From Rhynchonema sp. JSB1_4 (lineage: Eukaryota; Nematoda; Chromadorea; Monhysterida; Xyalidae): a stretch of DNA of 64,000 nt. The position numbers and the translations under genes were made by a program. The notes beneath the pieces were generated by a model. The model was given only the letters and a program-made list of their open reading frames with translations. It did no database searches and was not told the origin of the DNA. Positions 12,826 through 25,090 of the stretch are shown here, in pieces. Location: contig JASAMV010005808.1 in assembly GCA_030248065.1 (NCBI GenBank), positions 1 through 64,000 of the forward strand. The letters run 5' to 3'. Position 1 is the stretch's first letter, and every line of letters begins with the position of its first letter.

Positions 12826-15800
12826 TTATGTCACCTTTTTATTGGACAGCGCTCAAATACTGCTATTTTATTCTATTTCTCAGTTGTTTTGTTCGTCAAC
12901 TTTATCATGAAACATACACATGTACGTGTATACCAACGGTTCCTCGTTTCTAGTCTTGCTAAGGTAGTTCATTCATGTAAATGACAGCCAGCCATCTGTT
13001 GCCGTAAATGGAGCCGTATCGGCACAGCGTGACAAGGTTGTGCTTTGTTACAACTTCAGACCACGGACACAGACGCCCTGAAAGTGAAGGGAAAACCGGA
13101 CAAACGTTCAGGTTCAAGTCTGAAGTTCATCAAGTACAACTTTTACCGACTGGACAGAAAGCTACCTAATTGAGTATTATGCGTATTGACTGGCTGCTTT
13201 GATTACCACGAATGAGAACGTCTGAGATGTATTTCTTGTCTGTCAAGTTGAGCGCCCATCGTCTTGCTTATATCTTTGTTCACAGTCTGCATTTTTTGTG
13301 ACAGTCCATGTGTGATGGTGCCCCGCAGCAGCACTAATATTTGACACGAATATCCGGAACCGCCAAACACGACGCAATATCCGGCGACGGAATATCCATT
13401 ACACTATACGTTGAGCATTTAGCATTTCACCTGGCAGCTCCAGCTGGCCATAACAGAGTGGACAGCAGACATAGTTTCATAAAATCTGTGTCTGATGGGT
13501 GTACCGGCTAAATTAGAGCGTATTTTATTCTGAAACACAAGTTATAAAAAATATGCATGCACTCAAAACCAGAAAAGTGTGCCAGGGTAGAGTCCGCAAT
13601 TGTAATTAGTTTAGTTTCATGTCGTTGCAGGTAAAAAAGGACCTCCAAGTCCAAAATACTTAATGCATGAAAAACTACCCAGTGCCAGTATGATATGAGG
13701 ATGGAGTGTATTAGTGCGCAGAGTTTTGCCGTAGTTGCTGACATATTCGCTCAGTTTAGTTGAGGAGGTTTCAAAAGGAATATTTTCGGACTCAAATTTT
13801 GTCGAGAATCTGCCTTTTTATCTGCTCACGAACAAATAAAATTCCCGATGTTCCGACGTCTCTGAGGGCTCCGGATATTCCGTCATAGGACTCTTGAAAT
13901 TGTTTCGTTATGATATGACCGCTCTAAGCGGTAATTATCATCGAGTAAGTATGTATATGTGCGTCGATACTTGTTTTCATGCTGAACTGTGAGGCTTCGT
14001 GCGTATTGGTACTGCTATTGTGCTCTCATCAAATAAACCTGTCTTTTGAACCAGCACAAACGATTGCGGTAGTATACGTCGCGGTCCGGCCCAACCGCAG
14101 ATATTTCGGTTGCGGAAGCACACAGGATTCGGCCCATATCTTTCTTGTCTGCTTGGCTGAGGCTTGGTTGGTGTAGCAGTGCAAATGGTCCGGGGACGGT
14201 ACCTCATTCTGCGACAATACCTCATGTGCGAAAATACCTCATGCTGCGCAGTACCTCATGCGCAAGTCGAAAAACCTCATGCTGCGACAATACCTCATGT
14301 CATATGGAAAAGACCTCACGTGAAATACCGTACACCCTCATGCAGTGTACTGGTTGCCATGGTAACCAAGGGCAACACGCACCTAGCAGTTGCACGTCAC
14401 GAATGCAACTGAATGTGGAGTTAGCGTGGGGTGTTGGTTTAGCTCGCGCCCAGCGGTGAAAAACCACACCGTTTGCCCCTCTATAAGGAGCTTGTTAGGG
14501 GCAATGTGCGTTTATGGGCTCTTGGTGTCCGTCTATTAGAAGCTTGATATACGGGCAAAGCGTCGGTTGCTACGTGAAGTAGACACTTGCCTGTCGTTCG
14601 TACTGATGTTTCATGGGCACGTTGACCAGTGTGGCGTGTTTCACAGATGAATGATACAAAGCACGATAGAATAAGCTGTTATAAGCGCACAGTACACCAG
14701 CGCGTGGTCACAAGTTGCCCCACTGAATGCAAAGGACCTTCAAAAGTATACCTTTCTGAATAGGTGGCGTCAAAAGGCGGTATCTAGCTGATCATGCATC
14801 CGTACTATGAATCAGCAAGGAATGACAGACAACAAAACTGTTGTTGTCGCATGCGATGGACGTGACAATTGCTGTAAATTGGTGCAGGATCCCAATGAAT
14901 CACGGTATAATGTATGTAGCATGGTATTGATACAATCTGAGGTGATGTGTTCAAGAAGATTTTATCGCTTCCAGCTAAAAATAAACAGTTATACCAATTC
15001 ACATTTTCGTGAAAAACACTGGAATACCAACAATCGAATGGCACAGCAAACGTCAGTTGATAAAGCAGTTTTTCTAGGGTAAAACCAGGTGCAGCACTCA
15101 AACAATACTGGATTCCAAAACTTTCGAAACTTTGAAACAGTACGTACCTCTGAACATGGGTGCCTACCTTGGTAAACGTGAGTTTTTTAACATTTTGATT
15201 GTGTCAACAGTAATTCATCTGCCCGCAATGCACAAAAGTAGGTTGCTAAATAAAGGAGATTAGTTCAGGCCGATTAAGCTAAACCATGCATTCGTGGCAT
15301 TAGCAGGCAAGGCAACCAAGAAATGGTGATCTCAGCCGCATCCAATGGGCATGATTTCAGCCAATAGAAATACAGCGGTCTCGTGTGCGGCAGTGATATA
15401 ATACAGTGCTCTCGCTATGACACCAGCTACATGCATACATAGGTACATACATACCATACGTTAGCTTGGTGAAACTTGCGTTTTTGCACATCATTATTGA
15501 ATTATCACACCAAGGGTGCAGAACTGTTTTATGCGGAAACACTTGCGAAACGTGCAACTTTATGCTGCTTTTTCACTCACTGGTGCATGCACACATGGAC
15601 TTCATGCATCCTTAACCAGTCTTGTGGTCACGTGAATTAACCAATAGCATTTTACCTTGCACCGTCATATGCGTCTTGACGAGCGGATTCGATTGATATA
15701 TGGTTTCAATGGCATGCGACGTACTGTTTTCTCACAAGCTTCTAAAGTTTCGAATGCGTGTAAATTATGACGTTCATCTTGTTGGAGGGTAGTTTGACCT

Positions 15801-17030
15801 GAATGCACAATTTACAGTTCACATGCTCCTTCGCAATCGCTGCAACCTTCAGCTTCATGTTTGCATGCTGTGAGTGCGTACCCATTAGACAAAAGTGCAA
15901 CCCAAGTTTGAGTTTCCCAACCCATGTTAACAGCACACAATCAGCACGAAACTGCTCGTTCCCTCTTAACTATGGGACGCTGAGACATGAGGTATTGTCG
16001 CAGAATGAGGTACAGGGACATGAGGTATTGTCGCAGAATCAGGTACTGCGCAACATGAGGTATCGCTCGGGATGAGGTATCGTCTCACAATCGTGCAAAT
16101 GACTCATGGTCGAAAAGCCACTTCACTCATTTGGGCTCATAAATTTTGGTCTTGATAAAGTCTGGGTCAACTCAACTGCAAAATATGTGTGTCGTACACT
16201 GCTAGCTTGTACTACTGCATCGCAAGCAGTGCTAACATGAGCAAGCTTAGATACTAATCAATATCAGTACAAAGCCTTAGCACAGGTTGCGAAACGGCTA
16301 ACAGCCCATAGGCGCAGGTACAGGTTCGTGACAGTAGCCGAATGTATGGCACATAACGTGCGGGCATGGTAGCCTTGGTAACTAACTATGGAGTACCGAA
16401 GCTTCAAAAGCTCCTTCAACGCCCCTGTTGTGCGTGAGGCTCCCCGATATATGCATGTTATGCAAGCCGTCGTGCGGCTGCTGCTGTAACGAAAGCAGAC
16501 AGCGGCCATTTGTGATTCCGAGTGCCGCAAAAAGTGCCTCGTTTTGTCGGATTATTTGCGTGTTCTAGCTCATTTGTGTACAAAAGCCATGGCTAAAGCT
16601 TTGTATCCTGCTGCTTCACAGGTGCACATTATTTTCTGAAATGACACCCATCCTATAGGTCCCATTATTGGCCAGTTTTCAATCATCACCGCTGCAGCTA
16701 CAGTTGTGCGCTGCTTTCCATACTGCCTGTTTGCTCGCCGTCAAAGAACTAGAATTTCAATGTGTGTTAAATGTACACAAAATCACAAATAAATCTGAAC
16801 GTTTTTGGCATGGATACGGCGCACAACACATTTCATATACAAGAGCGATCTTAGTCATTCGTATATGCACACGCCGTCGTTCAACATCGTATCGCGTTGA
16901 GCTGCGGATAAAGAATGCTCACTTTCATGCGCAATCAATGCCACAACTCAAATGTTTTTACGCCAAATACTGAGTCAAACCATATCCCGCAAGCAAAAAG
17001 CCCCAAAATCCTTCTGTAGTACGATCAAAA
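12826..17030. other. Intergenic, repeat-rich
   Basis: No coding exons recognised. One exact TGATGTTTCA decamer lies at 14604-14613. The main structure is the inverted-repeat element at about 14195-16090, described separately. The remainder is unremarkable A/T- and CA-rich sequence. Confidence 0.5.
14195..16090. mobile_element. 1.9-kb element with arrayed subterminal inverted repeats
   Basis: The left end carries at least six copies of a unit close to GCGACAATACCTCATG (about 14200-14310). The right end carries the same unit in complement, CATGAGGTATTGTCGCAG, about five times (15985-16085). Such mirrored subterminal arrays are typical of transposase-binding regions of DNA transposons. No transposase frame is visible between them. 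Confidence 0.65.
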
Positions 17031-18399
17031 ATGCGTTCCCAACATACCAGAACAACAACAACAGCAGCAGCAGCGCATGAGCTGCGTCCACTCAGAGGCA
17101 ACAACAACAACCAGGACACAGCAGACACGACAATGATCGCTAACAGTGGTCAATCGAACAACAATGGTTACGGAGTGCTGGTGCTGACTGCAGCACTCAA
17201 GTTCATCATTATTGTGAGTTGCCACTCCGTACAGGCGCACCTGTGATGTTTTCATAGGAATCCAACGCTTTTGCACTATGACTAAGTCAAGAGATCTAAC
17301 CTTATGCTGCCATATTATTCTTTTTGTCGTATGCTTATGGCCCAGAGGCGCCGCCGCCCCTCAGCATTACCCTAGCATTTTACGAAACCCTTTTAACCAA
17401 ACCAGCGGATCCAGAACTTTCAAGAACACTTGCTCAAGCTGACAAAACAGACGTATGTATCATTGGGCCACTTAACCATCTAGCACTGACGATGACCTGA
17501 TGCACCGCCCGTCTGCGAAGGCAGGTCAAAAAGCACATTTCTGTGCAATTAAGATTGGTTCTGCAGCTACATATACTTGTGCGTGTTAGCGTCTGAAGTT
17601 CAAATGTCATTCAATCAGACCCAATTGCACCCGTCCTTTTGCAGCTGACCACGATAACGGTGGTGATCCTGATTGGTACGGCGTACGCAGAATGGTGGAA
17701 TATCGTGCTCACATATTTGTTCTGCACCATAACCCTGATGTACTGCATCGCCAGTGTTGGCGTACACTTGGTCACCATGCAACGCACGCCAGAGAACTTG
17801 GCGAATCAGGCCGTCGCGGTCAGTACTTTTCTCTTTTTATTTTCAAAATAAGTTTTTTTTAATTTTTCTTGATGGCTCAGGTATAGCTGCTGAACTGTAT
17901 ACAACGCTGCGACTGAACTGCTGAACTGAGCATTCACTGAAAGCAACGTGAAAGCACAGCAATCCTTGACCGGAAAAGAAAAGTGCTCGAATTTGCAGGA
18001 GACCATAATTTTGTGCGTGATGCTGATGGGCTGGATTCTGGTGTGTGGCTCGTGCGCCGACATCGCGTTGCAGACAAATGAGGAAACTGGGGAACCGTTC
18101 GGCTGGGCCTCGGTTAGTTAGATTGATCCATTATGAACAGGTATACCTACAGTGCTTTCATGTTGGGGCTGGAGAGCACATCCACGCTGGACTTGTGCAC
18201 AAACCGATTGATTGCCTTGCCAATTCAGGGAGTATCCGGCATCAACATTGTGCTGTGTCTGGTGCTGCTGCTGGTGTACTGCGGTCAGATCTTTATGCTG
18301 CACGATCTGCCCGAGCCGGAGGCGTATCCCAAGCCACAGTCACAATACGCGCCGCAACAACACTACGCGCCACAAGCACAACGATATGTGATGTCGTAG
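17031..18399 (+). CDS. Four-pass membrane protein, MARVEL-like topology
   Basis: I do not recognise a named ortholog. Exons 17031-17213, 17645-17818, 17999-18112 and 18229-18399 join in phase to 213 aa. The N-terminus is Asn/Thr-rich and hydrophilic. Four hydrophobic segments follow: YGVLVLTAALKFIII running into LTTITVVILIGTAY, IVLTYLFCTITLMYCIASVG, TIILCVMLMGWILVC, and INIVLCLVLLLVYCGQIF. A short loop TNEETGEPFGW lies between TM3 and TM4. The cytosolic tail is Pro/Gln/Tyr-rich with repeated YAPQ. Topology and length suit a MARVEL or similar tetraspan family, but that is inference from topology only. It is convergent with flp-14, ends about 1 kb apart. Confidence 0.72.
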
Positions 18400-19433
18400 A
18401 TGTGTGAGAGTACAATTGAGCTGTTGTTTTGAATATTATTCAAATTGACATTCTCAAGCTCTCCTGGAAGTCAGGCTTATATTAATGTCGTCAATTCTCA
18501 TCGTCAACTGAGCTCTAATGCCGCCACAACATAGTATGTACAGTATCTCATTCAAAGGTGTTTGCGTTGACAATTTGAGTTAACGACTAAACGATTAGCC
18601 GGAAGTCCACGAGTTTGTTGTCGTCTGTCTCTGAATTGCAAATCGGAATGTTGTTTGACTTCACATATAAACACAACTCGCGCTAGTCATCTCGTCTCGT
18701 TTTCCATGATGTGTAATTTTCTTCTCATCTTCTTGTCTCCTCCCTTTCTTTCCGCTGTGTATCTATCTCATAATCAACTTTGTGGTGCCGTTCCACTGTC
18801 ACGATCTAAGGTTCGTATTCAATGCTTTACTGCTTTTTCTCCGCAACGTTTTTGCATTTGGAAGTGCAACCGGTTTGGTGAAACTCTTGCCTGTTTGTTC
18901 TGTACAAACGATTTTGGAGCAATATTTTTTACTATCTTGTGTTTCTAAATTATTTCGGCTCTTTTTTATTCAGTTCGCTGTGTATATTGTAACTCTAATC
19001 CCATAATTTGTATCTCACATTTTTGTTTGTGCTTTTTGTCAAATAAAACAATACCGACAAAACGTTGAAAGTTTCATTCTCGGGGTGCGCGCGATTATAA
19101 AATTAGTGAGACCCTTATTCTCCATACCATGTGTGAGTGAGCACATTTCACAATGCAGTGATACAATCAATCAATCGATAGTTTCGAGATTACAAAGGGA
19201 ATACAACAGTCCAGGGGCATCGCAGCACAGTTCTTGGTTGTGGCTTAATCACTGGGGGAGGGGAGTGAAACGCAGACGGGTTCGAAACCGATACGGGAAG
19301 AACGTTACAGACAGAAACTATGAGTTATGCTTTCTATGGTAAAATGGTGTTCTGCTGTGATCTGACCTTACGGTGTCGGTCTCAAATCGTCACAGTGATG
19401 TTTCACAGGTGCTATATAATGTATGGCAAGAAA

Positions 19434-19954
19434 TTATTTCTTTCCAAAGCGGAGATACTCGTGCTTCCTCTTGCCGAACCGCAAGTACTCGTGCTTACGC
19501 TTGCCGAATCGCAGATATTCGTGCTTGCGTTTTCCGAAACGAAGATATTCATGCTTGCGCTTGGCCATCGCTTGATCCGGCTCAACATCTGAAACATCAT
19601 GTATGTGACTGACTGTGTTGGGTGTGAGCCTGATTTATCAAGGCGACGACACACCGTTGACATCCAAAAGTCCTTCGATTCCGTCGTGGACCAACTCGCT
19701 CAAATGACGCAACATCGCCGAGCTTTCGTACAGATCACACAGGAATTTCATCTGTTGCGCTTCGATACTGCAAATTGGCGTGGTGGATGGATTCGAAATT
19801 GACAATTGCGTAAATGGTACAGAACAAATAGAGCATGACGAAATGTAGCACACCTGTTATCGCCAGTCTGTTCCAGTTCCACACATTTGCTGCTCATGTC
19901 TGCCTGACAGACCACGATGTACGCCCCAAGTAACAAGGCTACGATTTTGATCAT
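19434..19954 (-). CDS. flp-14: FLP-14 neuropeptide precursor (KHEYLRFamide x4)
   Basis: This encodes a secreted FMRFamide-like peptide precursor. Exons on the minus strand: 19954-19854, 19767-19655 and 19588-19434, phases compatible, 122 aa. Residues 1-18 ([18 protein letters not shown]) form a signal peptide. A spacer with two Cys follows. Exon 3 encodes MAKR and then four tandem KHEYLRFG units, each followed by KR, with the last ending in KK and a stop. Gly donates the C-terminal amide and KR is the convertase site. KHEYLRFamide is nematode AF2, made by flp-14, and I recall four copies in C. elegans too. The second intron ends in TGATGTTTCAG, so the recurring decamer forms the acceptor here. 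The start is the only ATG giving a signal peptide. Confidence 0.96.
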
Positions 19955-22513
19955 GTCGATTCACTTTCTCTAGGCTCGAACGCCTGGGATTCCCTGTAGT
20001 TACACTGGGCACATTTAGAAGCTGGTGGTGTTTAGAGCTTGGCAAAACAGTTCAAAGCGAATGATGTGGTTAATAACGGCAAAGAACAGACCGAGAAAAC
20101 AATGGTAACTCTAGATTTTTAGACTGAAAAATACTCTTGTGGACACGCAACATTTTTCATTTCTTTTGAAACGCTGACAATGCGAATAGCCAACTTCACC
20201 GCTTGTCTGTGTGACCACTTGACCTCAAAAAGACACTAATTGCAAAAAACAGCCAAGTGTCATGGGACAATAGCAGAGGTTACCTACAGTCAATTTGCTG
20301 GAGAAATGAAGCAGTCAGACACTGATGTTCAGCGTGCTTCGAAAAACAAACGGTCGGCCGATGTTTTTTCGGACAGTCGGCTCTGGGTTTCTGGCTGGCT
20401 TTCAAAAAGGTGATTTTCTCTAAACCCTTTCCCTGTGACAGAACAGTTCAGCTGCTCTTCGGCACTGTGCTGGTTATGAACCTGCGACTTTGGCTACAGC
20501 GGCTGACACAAATGGCTACACAGTACACAAACTGACATGCTGTCTGTCAGTAGTCCCCGATTGTCTCATCTTCTCAGCTTTTTTTCGACGGAGCACAATC
20601 TTATCTTTCGAAACAACACTCAAACAAGCCATCACTCCCTCAGGACAATCTATAGTCGACTTTCTGATGATTGTCTCACGTCCAGAGCTTCTCTCTGTTT
20701 CTGTCAAATTCTAAAGGCCAACGCCAAGGCGCCGGAATAGATTTGTCGGCGGTTTGTCTTGCCGTTTTTCTCAGTCGTCACCTCAGGCGCACCTACAGGT
20801 ATACATAGTGGACATATTTCGATGCTTTTTTTGGGACAGCACATGTGCTAAAAGCACAACTACTGGTTATTTACCGACTTTGGAGCAAAAGTGATGTGAG
20901 GAGGCAGGTACACCGATTGAACGCACGTGTTCCCCACCCTGGACACTTTGGCCAGCAAGTCCGGGTGAACCGAAAGAAAAATACAGTTCACACTAAAAAT
21001 GGAAAACAAATGGAAATGGAAACAAAAGTAAAAGCTGTAGTATACGAATCGCTCAAGTCCTTGTCATTGCATTCAACTTGTCAGGCGCAGTTTTCAGCAC
21101 ATGAATTTCAACAAATTGTGCATTGGAGGTTCAGGCTGACGTACATATACCGCTCTGCTTTGTTGGTCTTTCCTAAATTCTTGTAAATTCTCATAAAATG
21201 CGTGGAGTACACAGATGCAGCGCGACGGCAAGCTCTCTTGAACCGTACAGTCATAGGTGAGAACAGATTTTCGAAAATCTCACATATTATAAGCATTTCT
21301 GCCATCCAGTTTGGTCGTCAGGATTAAGGACATGCGTGTGCACGTTTTGCTGATCCTGATGGCACAGAAATAAACAGAACATACAGGAAGCAAAGTCTAG
21401 TGTATGCCCCCACAACTCAAACTCGGCATTGCATACCTTGAAAATAATTAGGTGAGTATGATAATAGTGTGATTTGGTGTCAAGTCCGAAAAGAGCTGAA
21501 CTTCACTCACGGAAGGTAATTTTCGCTGACGCACATGCACAATGCCTAACCAACGTGCCAAAGTTGTGTTTTCAATGGGCAGTTTCAACAAATTTCACTT
21601 GGACACCTGCCTGCATTCAGCTACAAACGGATTCGTGCTGAACGGCGCTCTATTTTTCTCAATTGGCTTTCACATATGGCACATATCTGCACTGCCATGA
21701 ATTTAGAGGCCAGTTTGAATGAAGAGGATATCATGAAACAGACATGGATTCGTGGTTCCATTCCAGGGATACATTGTACCCAAGTATGGACTTCGGTACC
21801 AGAACTACATACCGATAGTTCCCGCATGATGTTTGCGACACGTCATCTGAATACCGTATTCCTCTGATTAAAAACAGCCGCATCCAAGCGTATGTGCACA
21901 TTGATAATGCGACCAACGACAATAGAGCTCTCTTCATATTGCAGGTTTCATAACTCACCGTTGAGCTTAGATGGGGCTCTTGACCGTGCGACCAGTGCGC
22001 GTTACTCAATGTTTCATTTGAGACCCCCTGCTGTGTGACCCAGGATTATCATTACATGACTATGCTCGGGTGCATGTGTCCACAGGGGCGGGGTGTCCAA
22101 CTGGAAAAAAGTCTTTGCACCCCATTACCATTCAGATTCGGGCCTGGGTAATCATCTCGCCAAAAAAATATTATCCTTTTCCGATGAGCCTGTTATCAGA
22201 TTGAGCTAATGAGTTTTGCCCGAAATGCGACACTAATCATGGACTGGGATTTCAGATGAGTGGGCGATGACCGTACGTCAAAATAATGTGTATTTGACCA
22301 TGCCGTTTCCGGTGCAATGGCTTCGTCATAAACGCCAGTGCGAAATATCTGAAACCAAAGGTAACGCCCTCAGAACTGACATTTTGGTCTCCGTCGCCTC
22401 GCATGTTTATTGTGGTTACTTTGTTCATGATTGCGTTGGTCACGCAATCTTTGTTCAGAAACGGTTTGTCGGAAAGTTTGTCAGGAAGGCACTTCGATTG
22501 TAAACAAATATAA

Positions 22514-22880
22514 ACATGTTTATTCAAAGATCGTGGTGCATTTGGCGCGCATAACGCGTTGATCACTCACTGGGCGCATTTCGGCTTCTGCCGTCTATAA
22601 TCCTTGGTTTGCGGCCGGAGCCATCGTCTGAGACGAAGCAGCACACGAACTCAAACCGCGCACGGTGAAATAAAGCGACCACTGGCAGCACCTTACGTCA
22701 TGTCAGTCGACCTTGGGACACTTCAGCATTTTGGGGTCTGCAGACCGCGCGCTTCGTCACTGACGATGGCTCCAAGCGCAAACCAAGGGTTATAGACGGC
22801 AGGAGCCGAAACCCGCCCAGTGATCAACGCGTTTTGCGTGCCAGAAGCACCATGAGCTTTGATTAAACCTCGCTTTGTGC
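22514..22880. mobile_element. Foldback element, about 370 bp
   Basis: Arms of roughly 125 bp are inverted. AACGCGTTGATCACTCACTGGG near 22553 pairs with the complement near 22815, and TAATCCTTGGTTTGCG pairs with CGCAAACCAAGGGTTA. It has no reading frame of note. Confidence 0.7.
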
Positions 22881-23065
22881 AAGCGCTGTACAACCACAAG
22901 TGCCTAAACCGCACAAAATATGTTTATGCCTAAACGTAAAGTAAAGTGTAACGGCTAACAAGAAAACGGAGGTTTACATAACACAAAAAGGAGTACGGAC
23001 AAAACAGCGGTGAACAAAACAGTGAGGGTCAAAACAGCGGGTCGGAAGGCAGCAAGTTTTCGTCA

Positions 23066-23125
23066 TTGGGCTTAGGCTTAAGCTTGGGCTTGTGGTTAGG
23101 CTTAGGCTTAGGCCTAGGCCTACAC
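23066..23125. repeat. Interstitial TTAGGC telomere-like repeats
   Basis: About 60 bp is dominated by GGCTTA/TTAGGC hexamers with variants (GGCTTGTGGTTAGGCTTAGG). TTAGGC is the nematode telomere unit, so this looks like an interstitial telomeric tract or a telomere-seeded repair scar. Confidence 0.7.
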
Positions 23126-23848
23126 TGCTCTCGCAAATACCTATGTAAGTGGCTGCTGTTTCGAAAACCGCTCCGTGACACCACAAGAATGACAAACATA
23201 CATAAGGGTACTTTGTTGCTGCAGTGCATGTGAAAAACAGAAAAGCGACAAAAGTAGTATGCATAAGCAACTTTGATTGGATTTGATTACATATTGGATC
23301 AGCACAATTTTCACAATCTCATCAAAAATGTCTTTTGTCAGAACCGGGATTGTAAGATATTGCATTAGGTAGCGTGAAGCACAACGAAACTATTAACGGT
23401 CATCACAATTGTGGAAAACTCGACTAAAAAAACTCAAAATTAAAAGTACTGTTGTGGGTGAAGAAGCGTATGTTTCAGACAGATCATGCAGCATGTTGCA
23501 GTATTATACGCACCACTACAGCAAAGCAGTGCGGATGAAACGCGGATGAAAACAATCACTTGATAAAATGCACAAATTTCATCAATTTTACAGCAGCTGA
23601 TAAATAAGGACGTGTGACCAAAGCTGGCGCGATGTGGAAACAGGCTATTTTAATTTGAAGTGATGTTCAAAAGTGCCGTACACAGCATTCCACCTGTGGC
23701 CATAAACCGTACTCAATGTTTGGAATCAGGGTTGGAGAAGAGATGAAAACTGTGTGCTTATCACGTCATCGCAATTTTAATTGCCATGGGAGCTTTCCAC
23801 GCGGTAATGTCTGTACGTGTGAACTCTGAGCCACCACACCAAACGTAT

Positions 23849-23930
23849 GCTCTCGGAAGGATTCGAACATCCGGTCTCCCAGCCACCAGGCCTGGACATC
23901 CAGTTGCTCTACCAACTGAGCTACGGGAAC
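23849..23930 (-). pseudogene. Degenerate tRNA
   Basis: The minus strand reads as a tRNA with a seven-base acceptor stem (six of seven pairs: GTTCCCG with CGAGAGC), a canonical D arm and A box (TAGCTCAGTTGGTAGAGC) and a T loop TTCGAAT. The T stem has a mismatch and the anticodon stem does not form properly: ACTGG has no partner at the expected distance. The extra sequence CCAGGCCTGG suggests rearrangement. I cannot assign an anticodon. Confidence 0.55.
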
Positions 23931-24357
23931 TCGGTCTGGCTACGGCTCCAGAGTTGGTTGCACCATGCAACCGTGCAGACACACACTGCTTTGCACGCCA
24001 CAGCGCTACACGTTGCGATGGCTAGCAGACTTTTGGAATTCAGTTATAGAACGGCGACAGTCATCTCCCCACTGGCGCATCGAAAGCACAATATGATGAC
24101 CCCGCCCAAACAATGATCATGAACAAGGATATCGCCAATTACACAGTTATAGTTGGGATTTTTAGGGCGCCACAGGTGGAGTTGTGAAACGCACAAGCGC
24201 ACATTCGCATAAAACTTTGGTCACGACGTGCATTTATCGCCCACAGATTGTGGAGTATACTATTAGGTCAACAGGTCGAAATTGCCACCGTAGGACAGGT
24301 AATACTTAGGTCGACGCACATAACACAGTGGTTATAAAAATTACAAAACAAGGGCTT

Positions 24358-24480
24358 ATAGTAATGTCGTCAAATCATGTCGTCAGATTTTGTCGTCAAA
24401 CCACATGTATTATTTTCGCGCTCATTTGGGGCTCATGCGACGACTTTATTTGTCGACATGATTTGACGACAAAACTATTA
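24358..24480. repeat. Short inverted repeat (GTCGTCAAATCATGTCGTC family)
   Basis: GTCGTCAAATCATGTCGTCA on the left is inverted as GTCGACATGATTTGACGAC on the right. A related copy lies in an intron at about 57945-58040 (GTCGTTAAATCAAGTCGTC with TGACGACTTGATTTGACCAC). It is a MITE-like family. Confidence 0.6.
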
Positions 24481-24523
24481 GCCAAAACAAGCTAATATTC
24501 GTCCGTTTCAGTGAACACCTTTT

Positions 24524-25090
24524 TCACTTGGTCGCCTTCCTATCCTGTTTCGGTGTCTGTTCTCCCTCGCCAACGACCATGTTGTCCAATTGGGGCTTGT
24601 CCGCGACTGGGGTTGTTGGTGTCGGTGCCTGACGAAACATCATCTGCGGAGGAGCGGACAGTTTGCGATTGTCTCCGCTCTTGTCCCGTTTGCCGACACC
24701 GGTCAAGCGACTGAATAATGACAGTTTCGATCCGCGTGCCTTGCGCGACTGCTCGGATGTGGCGGAGGAGGGTTGACCATTGCTCGTCTCCGTTGCTGTT
24801 GTTGTTTGCTCCTCCGCGATTGTGTCCTCGCCAATCGCTATGTCGGGTCGATCGGGCGCAGTGGAGGAATTCTGTCCGGGTTGACCTTTGCCCGCCGCCA
24901 GTGCGGACAACGTGTCAGCGGCGGTGCTATCTTTGCTCTTACAATCGCATTGATGGTGATGATGATGCAACGACTTGCTGTACTTTTTGTTTCGATCTAC
25001 CTTGTGTTTGGTGCGTAATGCTTGAGCACCCAACATTACTGATGGAATGATTATTGAATTGGTTGGCTGACTGGCGAATAAACGCGGTGT
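24524..25090 (-). CDS. Terminal exon of an unrecognised gene
   Basis: An open frame of about 189 codons follows a good acceptor (TTTATTTCAG at about 25091), so the ATG just upstream is probably intronic and this is a 3' exon. I do not recognise the protein. It is hydrophilic and low in complexity: KKYSKSLHHHHHQCDCKSKD, a Thr/Glu-rich stretch, a basic segment (KLSLFSRLTGVGKRDKSGD) and a Pro/Thr-rich C-terminus. It looks disordered. Upstream exons were not found. A near match to the decamer (TGATGTTTCG) falls inside it as codons for MMFR. Confidence 0.4.
   Translation of the reverse strand, partial: TPRLFASQPTNSIIIPSVMLGAQALRTKHKVDRNKKYSKSLHHHHHQCDCKSKDSTAADTLSALAAGKGQPGQNSSTAPDRPDIAIGEDTIAEEQTTTATETSNGQPSSATSEQSRKARGSKLSLFSRLTGVGKRDKSGDNRKLSAPPQMMFRQAPTPTTPVADKPQLDNMVVGEGEQTPKQDRKATK

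Larger units (their letters stand above)
19955..24523. other. Intergenic, no gene recognised
   Basis: No exon with recognisable similarity or good splice borders was found. It contains a foldback (22514-22880), TTAGGC-like repeats (23066-23125), a degenerate tRNA (23849-23930) and a small inverted repeat (24358-24480), each listed separately. A sequence at 22993-23015 (TACGGACAAAACAGCGGTGA) matches the arms of the hairpin at 63218-63380. Confidence 0.5.

Noticed and set aside
14200..14310. Possible CRISPR-like direct repeat array
   Set aside because: Units are uneven, spacers are only a few bases, copies are mirrored at the other end, and the genome is eukaryotic; a transposon subterminal array fits.
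23040..23229. Minus-strand open frame rich in KPKPN repeats
   Set aside because: It is the translation of the TTAGGC-like repeat tract, not a gene.
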